DNA of 64,000 nt, from positions 124,001 to 188,000 of the forward strand of contig CACHGA010000001.1 in assembly GCA_902579285.1 (NCBI GenBank), read 5' to 3'. Positions within the stretch are counted from its first letter, which is position 1. Each line of letters begins with the position of its first letter. The notes below the pieces were generated by a model. It did no database searches. It saw nothing but the letters and a program-made list of their open reading frames with translations, and was not told where the DNA came from. Below are positions 27,294-35,356 of the stretch, one piece after another. The translations under genes were made by a program, and so were the position numbers. The stretch is from an uncultured Pelagibacteraceae bacterium (GTDB lineage Bacteria; Pseudomonadota; Alphaproteobacteria; Pelagibacterales; Pelagibacteraceae).

Positions 27294-28489
27294 TGTTAAA
27301 AATTTTTTTAAACAGTATTATAAAAAAAGATGGTTTTATTTTAGAAACATCGGATAAGAAAAACTACATTATTGGAAAACCAATAAAAAAAATTCCTGTT
27401 AAATTTAAATTAAAAAATAAATCAATTGAATATAAGATGCTTTTGTTTCCAGATTTTTATTTTGGTAAAGGTTATACCGATGGAGATATTGTAATCGAAA
27501 ACGGAACTATTTCAGATATATTAGATATAGCTTTAAAAAATATAGGAAGGAAAGATATCAGTAGATTTTCTAAAACTATAAATAAAATAAGAGGCACTTG
27601 GAGATATTTAACAAACTTTAATACCAGAAAAAGTAGTAGAGCAGCTGTTGCAGCACATTATGATATTGGATCTGCCGACTTTTATAAAATGTTTATAGAT
27701 ACTAAACATTTTCAATATAGTTGTGGTTATTGGCCACAAAAGGATATGTCTCTTGAGGACAGTCAAGAGTCGATGATCAACCACATGATAAAAAAATTAA
27801 ATATTACTGACAAAGATACAGTTTTAGATATCGGATCAGGATTTGGTGGTTTAGCTTGCGCTATAGCCGAAAAAACAAGAGCAAGAGTTGATGGAATAAC
27901 TTTATCTAAAGTTCAACTAGATTTTTCTAAAAGGTTTTGTCGAGAAAAAAAATTGGACAATCTTTGTCAATTTCGTATTGAGGATTATAGGGATACAAAA
28001 AATAAGTATACCAAAGTTATATCAAAAGGAATGCTTGAGCACGTAACGAGAAAATTTTACAAAACATATTTTAAAAAAATATACGATATCCTTGAACCTC
28101 AAGGAAAAGCATTGGTGCACACTATAGGAAGCGTGGATGGACCTAGAGATCCACAAGCCTGGATAACAACTTTTATATTTCCTTCAGGATACACACCATC
28201 TTTTAGCGAATTAATGCCTGCAATTGAAAATTCGAAACTAGTATTAGGAGATTTAGAGGTCTTACCAGGTATACACTATGCATCTACCTTAGCGGAATGG
28301 AAAAAAAGATTTATTAAAAATAAGGATATAGTTTTAAAAAATTATAGTGAAAAATTCTACAGACTTTGGCTATTTTATTTGAGTTCATGTGAATACGCAT
28401 TTAGATGGACTGATCAATGTAATTTTCAGATACTACTTGATAAAGATATAAACATTGCTCCAAGAACAAGAGGCTATATATACTCTTAA
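27293..28489 (+). CDS. cfa: Cyclopropane-fatty-acyl-phospholipid synthase
   Basis: SAM-dependent enzyme of 398 residues that adds a methylene bridge to unsaturated acyl chains of membrane phospholipids. An N-terminal lipid-binding domain (1-115, with FGKGYTDGDIVIENG) is followed by the methyltransferase domain: AAHYDIG, FQYSCGYWP, SAM motif DIGSGFGG (about 178-185), ISKGMLEHV and the C-terminal SSCEYAFRW. It is full length. Co-translation with a DapA-superfamily gene is unusual. Some relatives make methylated rather than cyclopropane fatty acids, which cannot be excluded. Confidence 0.88.
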   Translation: MLKIFLNSIIKKDGFILETSDKKNYIIGKPIKKIPVKFKLKNKSIEYKMLLFPDFYFGKGYTDGDIVIENGTISDILDIALKNIGRKDISRFSKTINKIRGTWRYLTNFNTRKSSRAAVAAHYDIGSADFYKMFIDTKHFQYSCGYWPQKDMSLEDSQESMINHMIKKLNITDKDTVLDIGSGFGGLACAIAEKTRARVDGITLSKVQLDFSKRFCREKKLDNLCQFRIEDYRDTKNKYTKVISKGMLEHVTRKFYKTYFKKIYDILEPQGKALVHTIGSVDGPRDPQAWITTFIFPSGYTPSFSELMPAIENSKLVLGDLEVLPGIHYASTLAEWKKRFIKNKDIVLKNYSEKFYRLWLFYLSSCEYAFRWTDQCNFQILLDKDINIAPRTRGYIYS

Positions 28490-28494
28490 GAAAA

Positions 28495-28514
28495 TGCTAT
28501 TACTCAAAATAGCA
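28495..28514 (+). other. Hairpin directly before the start of the basic protein gene
   Basis: TGCTATT (28495-28501) and AATAGCA (28508-28514) form a 7-bp perfect stem with a 6-base loop. It fills the gap between cfa and the next gene and ends one base before that gene's ATG at 28516, leaving no room for a Shine-Dalgarno sequence. No T-run follows, so it is not a typical terminator. Confidence 0.4.
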
Positions 28515-28515
28515 G

Positions 28516-29604
28516 ATGAGAAAAAAGAAAAAATTTAAAAAATCAAAAAAAAAGGTCAAAAAATTAAAAAAAAGAATTATCAAAAGAACCCATAAAAAAA
28601 GAAAAATTATAAGCAAAAAGCGAAAATCGAAAAAAAGGTCCCATTCGAAGAAGATTTTCTCAAAAAAATTATTACCTAAAGGAATATTTAAATCTATAAA
28701 ACCTAAGTTTAAACTTAATTTTGGCTCATTTTTTAAAAAAATTACATCACCGTTTTTAAAAAAAGTAGAAGTTTACAAAAAAAGAAAATATCAATTACAA
28801 ATTAAACAAAAAAGGGAAATTGAAAACGAGAAAAAAGCTCAATTTAATTTAAGAAAGGACCTTTTGCAAAAAGAAATTAATGAAGAAAAAGCATTGGCAA
28901 AGGTTAGGGCTGTAGAATTAAGAAATTTTTTAAGAGAAGAGCAAAAAGCAATTAGAGAAAAAGAGAAAGAAAAGCAAAGAAAGTTTTTAGAGGAGGTAAA
29001 ACTTGAAAAAACTCTTGAAAGTTTTAGGAAACGGGAATTAGAAGAAATTAAAGCTATTGAAAAATATACATTAAATATAGAAAAAGAAGACTATAAAGAT
29101 TTTCAAAAAAGAATTGACCAGGTTAGAGAAAAATACAAGGCTCTTAGAAATGACCGCTTAAGAAAAAGAGTAGAAGAACTAGGCGTAACTTTATCAGATC
29201 AAGCTTCAGTTGCAGAAATTAGACAAAAGGAAAAAGAATATATTGAAAAAAGAGAGTTAATAGAAACTAGTTTAGAGAGTTTCTCAAGAAGTTGTAATTC
29301 ACTTGTTTATCAAATTAATAAAAGATATTTGCCAAAAAATGCTGACCTTATAAGAGTTATAAATTTGGTTTACGAACAATCAGAAATTATTATTAGAGAA
29401 GATCAAGAGCAAAACGAAAATTTTTTAATTTTAATTTATGTCAAAGACCAAGATTCAAAAAAAGAAATTATAGTTGAAGATAAAATTAAAAGTGAAACAA
29501 GGGAGTACAGTAGATCTGCTATATTTAAATTTGGAGATGATTTAACGGACAGTCTTATTTTATATTTGGAGAGAATCAGACAACAACTAAAAAAAGCTAG
29601 TTAA
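28516..29604 (+). CDS. Lys/Arg-rich coiled-coil protein, unknown function
   Basis: Protein of 362 residues that I do not recognise. The first 55 residues are about half Lys/Arg, like a histone or ribosomal-protein tail; residues about 95-250 are a long charged coiled coil rich in E, K and R; the last 110 residues look globular (SRSCNSLVYQINKRYLPKN, then a beta-rich end). There is no signal peptide or membrane helix. A nucleic-acid-binding or nucleoid role is suggested by the tail alone. It converges on the metallo-beta-lactamase gene with an 8-base overlap. Confidence 0.7.
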   Translation: MRKKKKFKKSKKKVKKLKKRIIKRTHKKRKIISKKRKSKKRSHSKKIFSKKLLPKGIFKSIKPKFKLNFGSFFKKITSPFLKKVEVYKKRKYQLQIKQKREIENEKKAQFNLRKDLLQKEINEEKALAKVRAVELRNFLREEQKAIREKEKEKQRKFLEEVKLEKTLESFRKRELEEIKAIEKYTLNIEKEDYKDFQKRIDQVREKYKALRNDRLRKRVEELGVTLSDQASVAEIRQKEKEYIEKRELIETSLESFSRSCNSLVYQINKRYLPKNADLIRVINLVYEQSEIIIREDQEQNENFLILIYVKDQDSKKEIIVEDKIKSETREYSRSAIFKFGDDLTDSLILYLERIRQQLKKAS

Positions 29605-30679
29605 TAAGATCGTCTAGTTTTTTAATTTCACCAATTTTAAATATAACGGCATCCTCTTTTTTAAAGCCAAATTTTTCAGCATTAGCTTTAAATCTTACTG
29701 GAGGTTCCCAGATTGGTTCTAAACTCAAGATTGCCGTACCCCAATGCATTCCAATAACCTTTTTTACTCTTAAATCTTTCATTAATGACAAAAGCTCTTC
29801 AGGATTTGCATGAGCTGTAGATTTATCTTTGACGGGAATAATTGGATAGAAATTGTAGGCACCCAAATTTCCAAACCCCAAATCAATTGGACCATATTTT
29901 TTACCTAAATCTTTGTAAAAAGGTGCTGGTCCAGTATCACATGCAAAAAAGATTTTTTTACCTTTGTATTCGATTAAAAAACTCCCCCAAAGAGTTCTAT
30001 TATTATTTCCATCTCCCCAAATCCACCTCTTCGACCAATGTTGGCTAGGAAGCATTGTAATTGTAATTTCATCATTTATTTTAATTTTATCAAACCAATC
30101 CATTTCTTTAACAGTATCTTTTTTATATCCATTTCTGGTGAAATATTTTCCAAGTTTTAGAGGAACAAGGACTTTGGCATTCTTATAAGGAAAATTTTTT
30201 ATTGTTCGTATACTCATATGATCATAATGATTATGAGTTAGTAAAAATAAATTTATTTTAGGAATTTCTTTAAGGGTTAATGGAGAATCTATAAATTTTT
30301 TGGGACCAAATATCATAGGTCCATAGTTTTTTTCAAAAACTGGATCAGTAATAATTGTAGTGTCCCCAAGCTTAATTATGAAACTCGCATGATCGAGCCA
30401 CATAACATAGGAGTCAAATTTATGTTTCTCAAGATCCTTTAAAACTAATTGTTTATCAATTACGTGTTCAGGTGGATAATCAATTTTAAGTTTCTTTTTT
30501 TCTTCTCTAAAAACTTTCCAATCCCACTTAAAATTAGGATCTCTTTTTGGACCTCCCTCCAAGTTTCTAAAAGCATGTAATTTTCCATCTTTGTAAATAT
30601 GGTGGTATGGTTTTTTATCCATTGCGCTTAAATTATTAAAAGAAAAAAAGAGAAGTATAAATAGGTAATATTTTATCAT
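29597..30679 (-). CDS. Exported metallo-beta-lactamase fold hydrolase, NAPE-PLD-like
   Basis: Periplasmic or exported zinc hydrolase of 360 residues with a signal peptide (about 1-19). The zinc motif HNHYDH is at H149/H151/D153/H154, followed by LPSQHWSKR, ACDTGPAP and MHWGT. The HAFRNLEGGP-type N-terminus and the W-x-W-x-x-FR segment match the NAPE-PLD/UlaG-like branch that hydrolyses N-acyl phosphatidylethanolamine in other organisms. Lipid substrate is family inference. Its ATG overlaps (ATGA) the stop of a 33-residue membrane microprotein gene upstream. Confidence 0.82.
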   Translation of the reverse strand: MIKYYLFILLFFSFNNLSAMDKKPYHHIYKDGKLHAFRNLEGGPKRDPNFKWDWKVFREEKKKLKIDYPPEHVIDKQLVLKDLEKHKFDSYVMWLDHASFIIKLGDTTIITDPVFEKNYGPMIFGPKKFIDSPLTLKEIPKINLFLLTHNHYDHMSIRTIKNFPYKNAKVLVPLKLGKYFTRNGYKKDTVKEMDWFDKIKINDEITITMLPSQHWSKRWIWGDGNNNRTLWGSFLIEYKGKKIFFACDTGPAPFYKDLGKKYGPIDLGFGNLGAYNFYPIIPVKDKSTAHANPEELLSLMKDLRVKKVIGMHWGTAILSLEPIWEPPVRFKANAEKFGFKKEDAVIFKIGEIKKLDDLIN

Positions 30680-30777
30680 TCGGTGTCTTCTTTATCGTGT
30701 TTTGATTTGAAATTCACGATTAAAAAAGACACCAGAAATGCGGCACATCCAAGCAGTAAAAGACCAATAGTTATCAT
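30676..30777 (-). CDS. 33-residue single-span membrane microprotein (candidate)
   Basis: A short reading frame of 33 codons begins at ATG 30777 and ends with TGA at 30678-30676, sharing four bases (ATGA) with the start of the downstream hydrolase. The product begins MITIGLLLLGCAAFL, forms one hydrophobic helix (about 2-21) and ends in a charged tail (KSKHDKEDTE). The coupling geometry matches real gene pairs in this window and the helix-plus-charged-tail layout is typical of membrane microproteins. A clear Shine-Dalgarno is lacking, so it remains a candidate. Confidence 0.5.
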   Translation of the reverse strand: MITIGLLLLGCAAFLVSFLIVNFKSKHDKEDTE

Positions 30778-30797
30778 CTTTTAAAAACTGTGCTTAA

Positions 30798-31010
30798 TTA
30801 GGATTTTTTAGCTACTTTAGGACAGTTTTCTTTTGAAATTCTTTTTCCAAAAGCGTCATCACTCATAGTTCTATCTACAGACCATATGAATGATTTTTCG
30901 TAAGCACCAGTTAACTTATCGGGATTTGTACACTTTGTACCCAAAACGTAACGGTTACTACAGTTTGCTAGAAACAATCCACATACTAAAACGATTATAA
31001 TATTTTTCAT
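30798..31010 (-). CDS. Small lipoprotein of unknown function
   Basis: Protein of 70 residues with a signal peptide and lipobox LANC (Cys at about residue 17), predicting an acylated envelope protein. The mature part has two Cys (CTNPDKLTGAYEK and ENCPKV) and a conserved-looking SFIWSVDRTMSDDAFGKRI segment. I do not recognise the family. I use the ATG at 31010 (MKNIIIV) rather than a TTG two codons upstream. It lies 20 bases upstream of the microprotein gene and probably shares its transcript. Confidence 0.65.
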   Translation of the reverse strand: MKNIIIVLVCGLFLANCSNRYVLGTKCTNPDKLTGAYEKSFIWSVDRTMSDDAFGKRISKENCPKVAKKS

Positions 31011-31064
31011 ATTCAAAGATTTAAATATTATTTTTGTTTTAAGAGGGGCTGAATTTTGTTTTTT

Positions 31065-31862
31065 TTATGCGTCTAAAATAATTCTATGCATCATTCTTCT
31101 TCCTTGAAAAGGGGTGGCGGAGTGAATGACAGAATGGTTATCCCAAATAACTATAGTATTTTTTTCCCAAAAAAAGCTATTTTGAAACTCTTTTTTCGTT
31201 TGGTGGTTGAATAAAAATTTTAAAAGTTCTTTGGAATTTTCTTCGCTTAAGTCTTTTATGGCAATTGTGTGACCTGGACTTAGATAAAGTGCTTTTCTAC
31301 TTCCAACTTTTTTAACTATTGGATGTTCGGCTATAAAATCTTTTGACTTTCCAGTTCCTCTTTCAGCTTCTCGCTCAAGCCTTGTTACAGATATCGGTCC
31401 TGCTGAACTAAATATACCTACAAGATTTTGAATTTTATCCTTAGTTTCTTGATCTAAAGCTTCATAGGATGCTAATTGTGAGGCGAAAAGTGTTTGACCC
31501 TGATCTCTTTTAACTATTTTACCCATAAGACAAGTGTATTTTGGTGTTTTTTCTAGATAACTACTATCTGTGTGCCACCCTTCACCATAAGACTTTCCTT
31601 TATCATCTTCTTTTCTTTCAACAACGGTGATGCCTTTATAATTTTCTAAGTCTTTTAACATCGGGTACTCTTTAATTTTGCCTAGTTGTTCCGCAAATTT
31701 TAAATATTCTCCTGGTTCAAGATTTTGGTCTCTGAAACAAACAAAACCATAGTTGTTGAGTGTTTCTTTGATCTGATCAATAATTTTTGGTTCTGTTAAT
31801 TTAAGATCGATGGAAATGGAAGCCCCAATGTTATTTTTAAATGGCTCTACTTTTATATTCAT
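31065..31862 (-). CDS. TauD/TfdA family dioxygenase
   Basis: Fe(II)/2-oxoglutarate-dependent dioxygenase of 265 residues. The metal triad is visible as H97/D99 (GWHTDSSY) and the distal His in NHSVIHSATPF, followed by the 2-oxoglutarate-binding Arg of GRRMMHRI. The family includes taurine, alkylsulfonate and chlorophenoxyacetate dioxygenases; substrate cannot be read from sequence. Its ATG overlaps the stop of the upstream DUF3047 gene (TGATG), so the pair is co-translated; a GTG one codon earlier is an unlikely start. Confidence 0.87.
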   Translation of the reverse strand: MNIKVEPFKNNIGASISIDLKLTEPKIIDQIKETLNNYGFVCFRDQNLEPGEYLKFAEQLGKIKEYPMLKDLENYKGITVVERKEDDKGKSYGEGWHTDSSYLEKTPKYTCLMGKIVKRDQGQTLFASQLASYEALDQETKDKIQNLVGIFSSAGPISVTRLEREAERGTGKSKDFIAEHPIVKKVGSRKALYLSPGHTIAIKDLSEENSKELLKFLFNHQTKKEFQNSFFWEKNTIVIWDNHSVIHSATPFQGRRMMHRIILDA

Positions 31863-32479
31863 CACTCACTACTAAAATAGATATCTCGGTAATATGCAAT
31901 AATTTTTTGTTTTGAGTTATTCGAGTCAGAAAATATAGCAATAAAGTTTGTAAAAGAGATTCCGTGAGTTTCTTCAAGTAATTCCTTTATATTTATCTTT
32001 CTTGTATGCCATTCACCACTTTTGTTATTTGAAATAACATAATCTCTGCTTCCTTTTGTCCAAGGACTTTGTTGAAGAAAACCTTCTTCCAAAAATGATG
32101 AGTGTGCCAAGCTTACTAATTTGGCACCGATTTTTTTTCCATGACCAACCATAACTCTAGCTGCCCAATCATGACCATCTTTTGTCTTTTGATCTATATC
32201 TGTAAAATCTTTTTCAATTTTAAAAGTAATATTTAAAAAAGGCATTTCCTTAAGAAGCTCTTTATCTATTTCCATCCCAAGGCCTGTCGCAGTACCATCA
32301 GCTTCAGCCTTTAAATACCAACCTTTGTCATCTTGATCATTCGTATAAAGAGTTTTTTTTCCAAATCCTCTTTTTTTTAATAATTTCATACCCTCATCGC
32401 TGAAATCGATTCGGAATTCTTTCGAATTGGCAGTTGTAAAAACTAACAATGAACACAAAAAATATGTAAAAAATCTCAT
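31862..32479 (-). CDS. Exported DUF3047 protein
   Basis: Protein of 205 residues with a signal peptide (about 1-19, ending TTANS). The body matches the DUF3047 family: GWYLKAEADGTATGL, then a central KTKDGHDWAARVMV, SPWTKGSRDYVISN and the C-terminal FIAIFSDSNNSKQKIIAYYRDIYF pattern cut into its conserved parts. The family has a jelly-roll-like predicted fold and unknown function. Co-translation with a TauD-type dioxygenase suggests a common substrate, but that is inference. Confidence 0.75.
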   Translation of the reverse strand: MRFFTYFLCSLLVFTTANSKEFRIDFSDEGMKLLKKRGFGKKTLYTNDQDDKGWYLKAEADGTATGLGMEIDKELLKEMPFLNITFKIEKDFTDIDQKTKDGHDWAARVMVGHGKKIGAKLVSLAHSSFLEEGFLQQSPWTKGSRDYVISNNKSGEWHTRKINIKELLEETHGISFTNFIAIFSDSNNSKQKIIAYYRDIYFSSE

Positions 32480-32538
32480 GAATTACATTATTTAAATTAA
32501 AATTTGTAATTTAGCAAATACACCGTATATATAAATTA

Positions 32539-33570
32539 ATGGATACATTACTAATTACACTTATAGTTGTTTTATTAGCTTTAAATATTGCTGTAATATT
32601 TTTCTTATTGCGTAACAAACAGCAAAAAACAGAGGATCCTACTCAGACATTCAAAAATGAATTTAATTCTTTTAAAGATAGCTTCAGTCAATCTTTTGGA
32701 CACATGTCAAAGGATATTGCAAAAGATATGACAGGAGCTTTAACTAAAGTAGACGAGAAGGTTGGAGTATTTAATAAACAAGTAGAAGCCATGAACAAAA
32801 GCCAAGATAATTTCAGTAGAATTCTTGCCGGTGTAAAACAATACGGAATTCTTGCAGAATTCTCTTTAGCTTCATTATTGAAAGATTTATTGCCCGCTTC
32901 ACAATTTATCGAAAATGTAAAAATGAAACCAGAGGAAACTGGTGACACCGTAGAATTTGCAATTAAACTTCAAGATGTTCTTGTTCCCGTCGATAGCCAT
33001 TGGCCAATAGAAAAATTTAAAGAGATAGATAATGCTTACCAAGTTAAAGACAAAGAAGCTTTAGCAGAAGCCAGAAAAGATTTAGCATCAGCTTTTAGAA
33101 ATAAAGCTAAATCTGTAAGTTCAAAATATATTGCGCCACCAAAAACAACTGATTTTGCAATTGTATACGCTCCAACTGAAGGATTATTTGCTGAACTTTC
33201 AAGTTACAGAGATCCGAAAACTAAAGAGCTTTTGCTTGAGGAACTTAGAACTAAATATAAAGTTACAATAGCTGGTCCTAATACATTATCAGCACTTTTG
33301 CAGTCATATCACTTGGGGTTTCAGACTCTCAAAGTTCAAAAGCATGCGACACAAATTTATAGTGATCTAAAACTAATCTCTAGAAGATTTGAAAAACATT
33401 TTGATAGTATTATTGATTTAAGAAAAAAGTTAGATCAAGCCATGACTTCAACTGATAGTTTTGGAAGAGATGCCCGATCTATCATGAATACACTTAATAA
33501 CATTAAAGATCCTGGAACAGTAAAAGAGACAGTTGAAGAAAATTCTGATAAAATCAAAGTCTTAAAGTAA
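32539..33570 (+). CDS. rmuC: DNA recombination protein RmuC
   Basis: Membrane-anchored RmuC of 343 residues: an N-terminal helix (about 3-23), a coiled coil (about 30-105), and the RmuC nuclease-like domain from about 110 (YGILAEFSLASLLKDLLP, VEFAIKLQD, VPVDSHWPIEKF, APTEGLFAEL, IAGPNTLSALLQ). It is thought to limit DNA rearrangement at inverted repeats. Together with the exonuclease I gene 13 bases downstream it forms a small DNA-maintenance pair. Confidence 0.92.
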   Translation: MDTLLITLIVVLLALNIAVIFFLLRNKQQKTEDPTQTFKNEFNSFKDSFSQSFGHMSKDIAKDMTGALTKVDEKVGVFNKQVEAMNKSQDNFSRILAGVKQYGILAEFSLASLLKDLLPASQFIENVKMKPEETGDTVEFAIKLQDVLVPVDSHWPIEKFKEIDNAYQVKDKEALAEARKDLASAFRNKAKSVSSKYIAPPKTTDFAIVYAPTEGLFAELSSYRDPKTKELLLEELRTKYKVTIAGPNTLSALLQSYHLGFQTLKVQKHATQIYSDLKLISRRFEKHFDSIIDLRKKLDQAMTSTDSFGRDARSIMNTLNNIKDPGTVKETVEENSDKIKVLK

Positions 33571-33583
33571 ATAAATTTCCTAA

Positions 33584-35005
33584 ATGTCAAACTTTGTATT
33601 TTATGATTTCGAAACAAGTTCATCAAATAAACAGTGGGGACAAATCATTGAAATTGGAGCAATATTAACAGATGATGACCTAAATGAATTAGACAGGTTC
33701 GAGTCCAGATCTAGAATATCACCAGGAATTATTCCTGAGGCTATGGCACTTATTGTTACTAATACATCACCGAAAAAACTAAAAACAACTAATCTTTCTC
33801 ATTATGAAATGATTAGACAGTTTGTTGAAAAATTAAAAAGCTGGGGTAAAGTTACTTTTATTGGCTGGAATAACATTGAGTTTGATCAAATTTTTTTAAG
33901 AAATACTTTATTTCAAAATTTAGAATATCCATTCACCTCTACAACAAATGGTAACAATGAGGGAGATTTACTGAATTTAGCCAGAGCAGCAAACCTCTAT
34001 TATCCAAATACGCTAAAAAATGCTACCAATAAAAAAGGGAACCTGGAATACAAACTTGATACTGTGGCTCCACTAAACGGCATAGATCATGCAGCTCATA
34101 CAGCCGTAGGTGATTGCAGCGCAACTTTAGAAATTGCAAGAATAATAAAAAAAAAATCTCCTAGTGTTTGGAAAAGCAGCCTTTTAACATCTAATAAAGA
34201 AGAGAGTCTTAAAATAATTAAAAATGAAAAACTTTTTTGTTCAAATGAATTTTACTATGGCAAAGTAGTTCCGTTTGTTCAAACTTTTGTGTGTCAGCAT
34301 CCAGTATATCAATGGCCAAAGACTTTTGATCTAAAGCATGATCCAAATATTTATATTGATATGCCAATACAGGTTTTAAAAGAAGAGTTGAAAAAGCCAC
34401 CAAAGATTTTACGAACATGCCGTCACAACAAGCATCCAATTGTAATGAATCCATCGTATATAGATCATTTTGAAGAATATAAAATGATAGGCATAAATAA
34501 ATTAAAGGAAAGGGCAGAAATTATTAAAAAGAACAAAAAGTTTGCTGAGAAGGTAGAATTAATATTACGAGATGAAGTTCAAGAGAAAACAGAAACTAAA
34601 TCACAAGAGGATATTTGCGAAGAGGAGAGTTTATATAATTTTCCACCACCAGAGGACAATCGTATATTAAGTGGGTTTCACGAAGCAGACTGGAATAACA
34701 AATTGTCGTACTTAAATAAATTTAAAGATAAACGTTTTCACTATTTTGGAAAAAAATTGCTTTATCAAGAAAAACCAGACCTTTTACCAAAAGAGGATTA
34801 TGATGAAATTCACAGCACAATTGTAAAAAGAGTTCTTTCCACTGAAGATGAAAAAAAATGGAACACAATTCCGAGAACTTATAAGGAGATTGATGATTTA
34901 AGGGCAAAGTTTGAAAAAAATAAAGATACAGAAAAGCTTAAAATGCTGGAGGAGATTAACGTCTACGTTGAAGAGTTAGAAAAACTTTACTCTAAGCGTA
35001 GTTGA
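33584..35005 (+). CDS. sbcB: Exodeoxyribonuclease I
   Basis: Single-strand-specific 3'-5' exonuclease of 473 residues, near the E. coli length. The DEDDh motifs are present: FVFYDFETSS (residues 4-13), the NNIEFDQIFLR region, and the HTAVGDCSATLEIA block with the catalytic His. The C-terminal SH3-like and helical exonuclease domains follow (with ILRTCRHNKHPIVMNPSY). Short spacing to rmuC and trxA suggests co-transcription. Exonuclease I is more typical of gammaproteobacteria, but the match over the full length is good. Confidence 0.88.
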   Translation: MSNFVFYDFETSSSNKQWGQIIEIGAILTDDDLNELDRFESRSRISPGIIPEAMALIVTNTSPKKLKTTNLSHYEMIRQFVEKLKSWGKVTFIGWNNIEFDQIFLRNTLFQNLEYPFTSTTNGNNEGDLLNLARAANLYYPNTLKNATNKKGNLEYKLDTVAPLNGIDHAAHTAVGDCSATLEIARIIKKKSPSVWKSSLLTSNKEESLKIIKNEKLFCSNEFYYGKVVPFVQTFVCQHPVYQWPKTFDLKHDPNIYIDMPIQVLKEELKKPPKILRTCRHNKHPIVMNPSYIDHFEEYKMIGINKLKERAEIIKKNKKFAEKVELILRDEVQEKTETKSQEDICEEESLYNFPPPEDNRILSGFHEADWNNKLSYLNKFKDKRFHYFGKKLLYQEKPDLLPKEDYDEIHSTIVKRVLSTEDEKKWNTIPRTYKEIDDLRAKFEKNKDTEKLKMLEEINVYVEELEKLYSKRS

Positions 35006-35035
35006 CATTAATCAAAAAAACATTATCAAACAGAT

Positions 35036-35356
35036 ATGGCATTAGTTAAAAGTACAGATGAAAATTATAAAGAATTAATAGCATCAAAAGGTAAGTTGAC
35101 ATTAATTAAATTTACGGCTGATTGGTGTGGGCCCTGTAAAGCTATAAATCCAATTCTAGAAACTATCTCAGAGAAAATGGCAGATAAAATTGTGATAGCA
35201 AATCACGATGTAGACTCACAGCCAAATTTTGCAACTGCTAATGCTATTCGTTCTATTCCAACTCTCTTTTTATATAAAGATGGTTCACACGTTGACACAC
35301 TTGTTGGCGGAACTGATCAGTCAAACATTGAAGCATTTATAAACAAACACCTTTAA
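35036..35356 (+). CDS. trxA: Thioredoxin
   Basis: Cytoplasmic thiol-disulfide oxidoreductase of 106 residues. The active site WCGPCK has C31 and C34, and the cis-Pro loop SIPTLFLYK is intact. It is a single-domain thioredoxin with no signal peptide. The trxA-folC-accD-trpA-trpB neighbourhood is the same as in rhizobia, though folC is on the opposite strand; trxA and folC converge with a 4-base overlap. Confidence 0.95.
   Translation: MALVKSTDENYKELIASKGKLTLIKFTADWCGPCKAINPILETISEKMADKIVIANHDVDSQPNFATANAIRSIPTLFLYKDGSHVDTLVGGTDQSNIEAFINKHL

Noticed and set aside
33696-33706. tRNA T-loop-like GGTTCGAGTCC
   Set aside because: It lies in the middle of the exonuclease I coding sequence, in frame, and no acceptor stem or anticodon arm can be folded around it.
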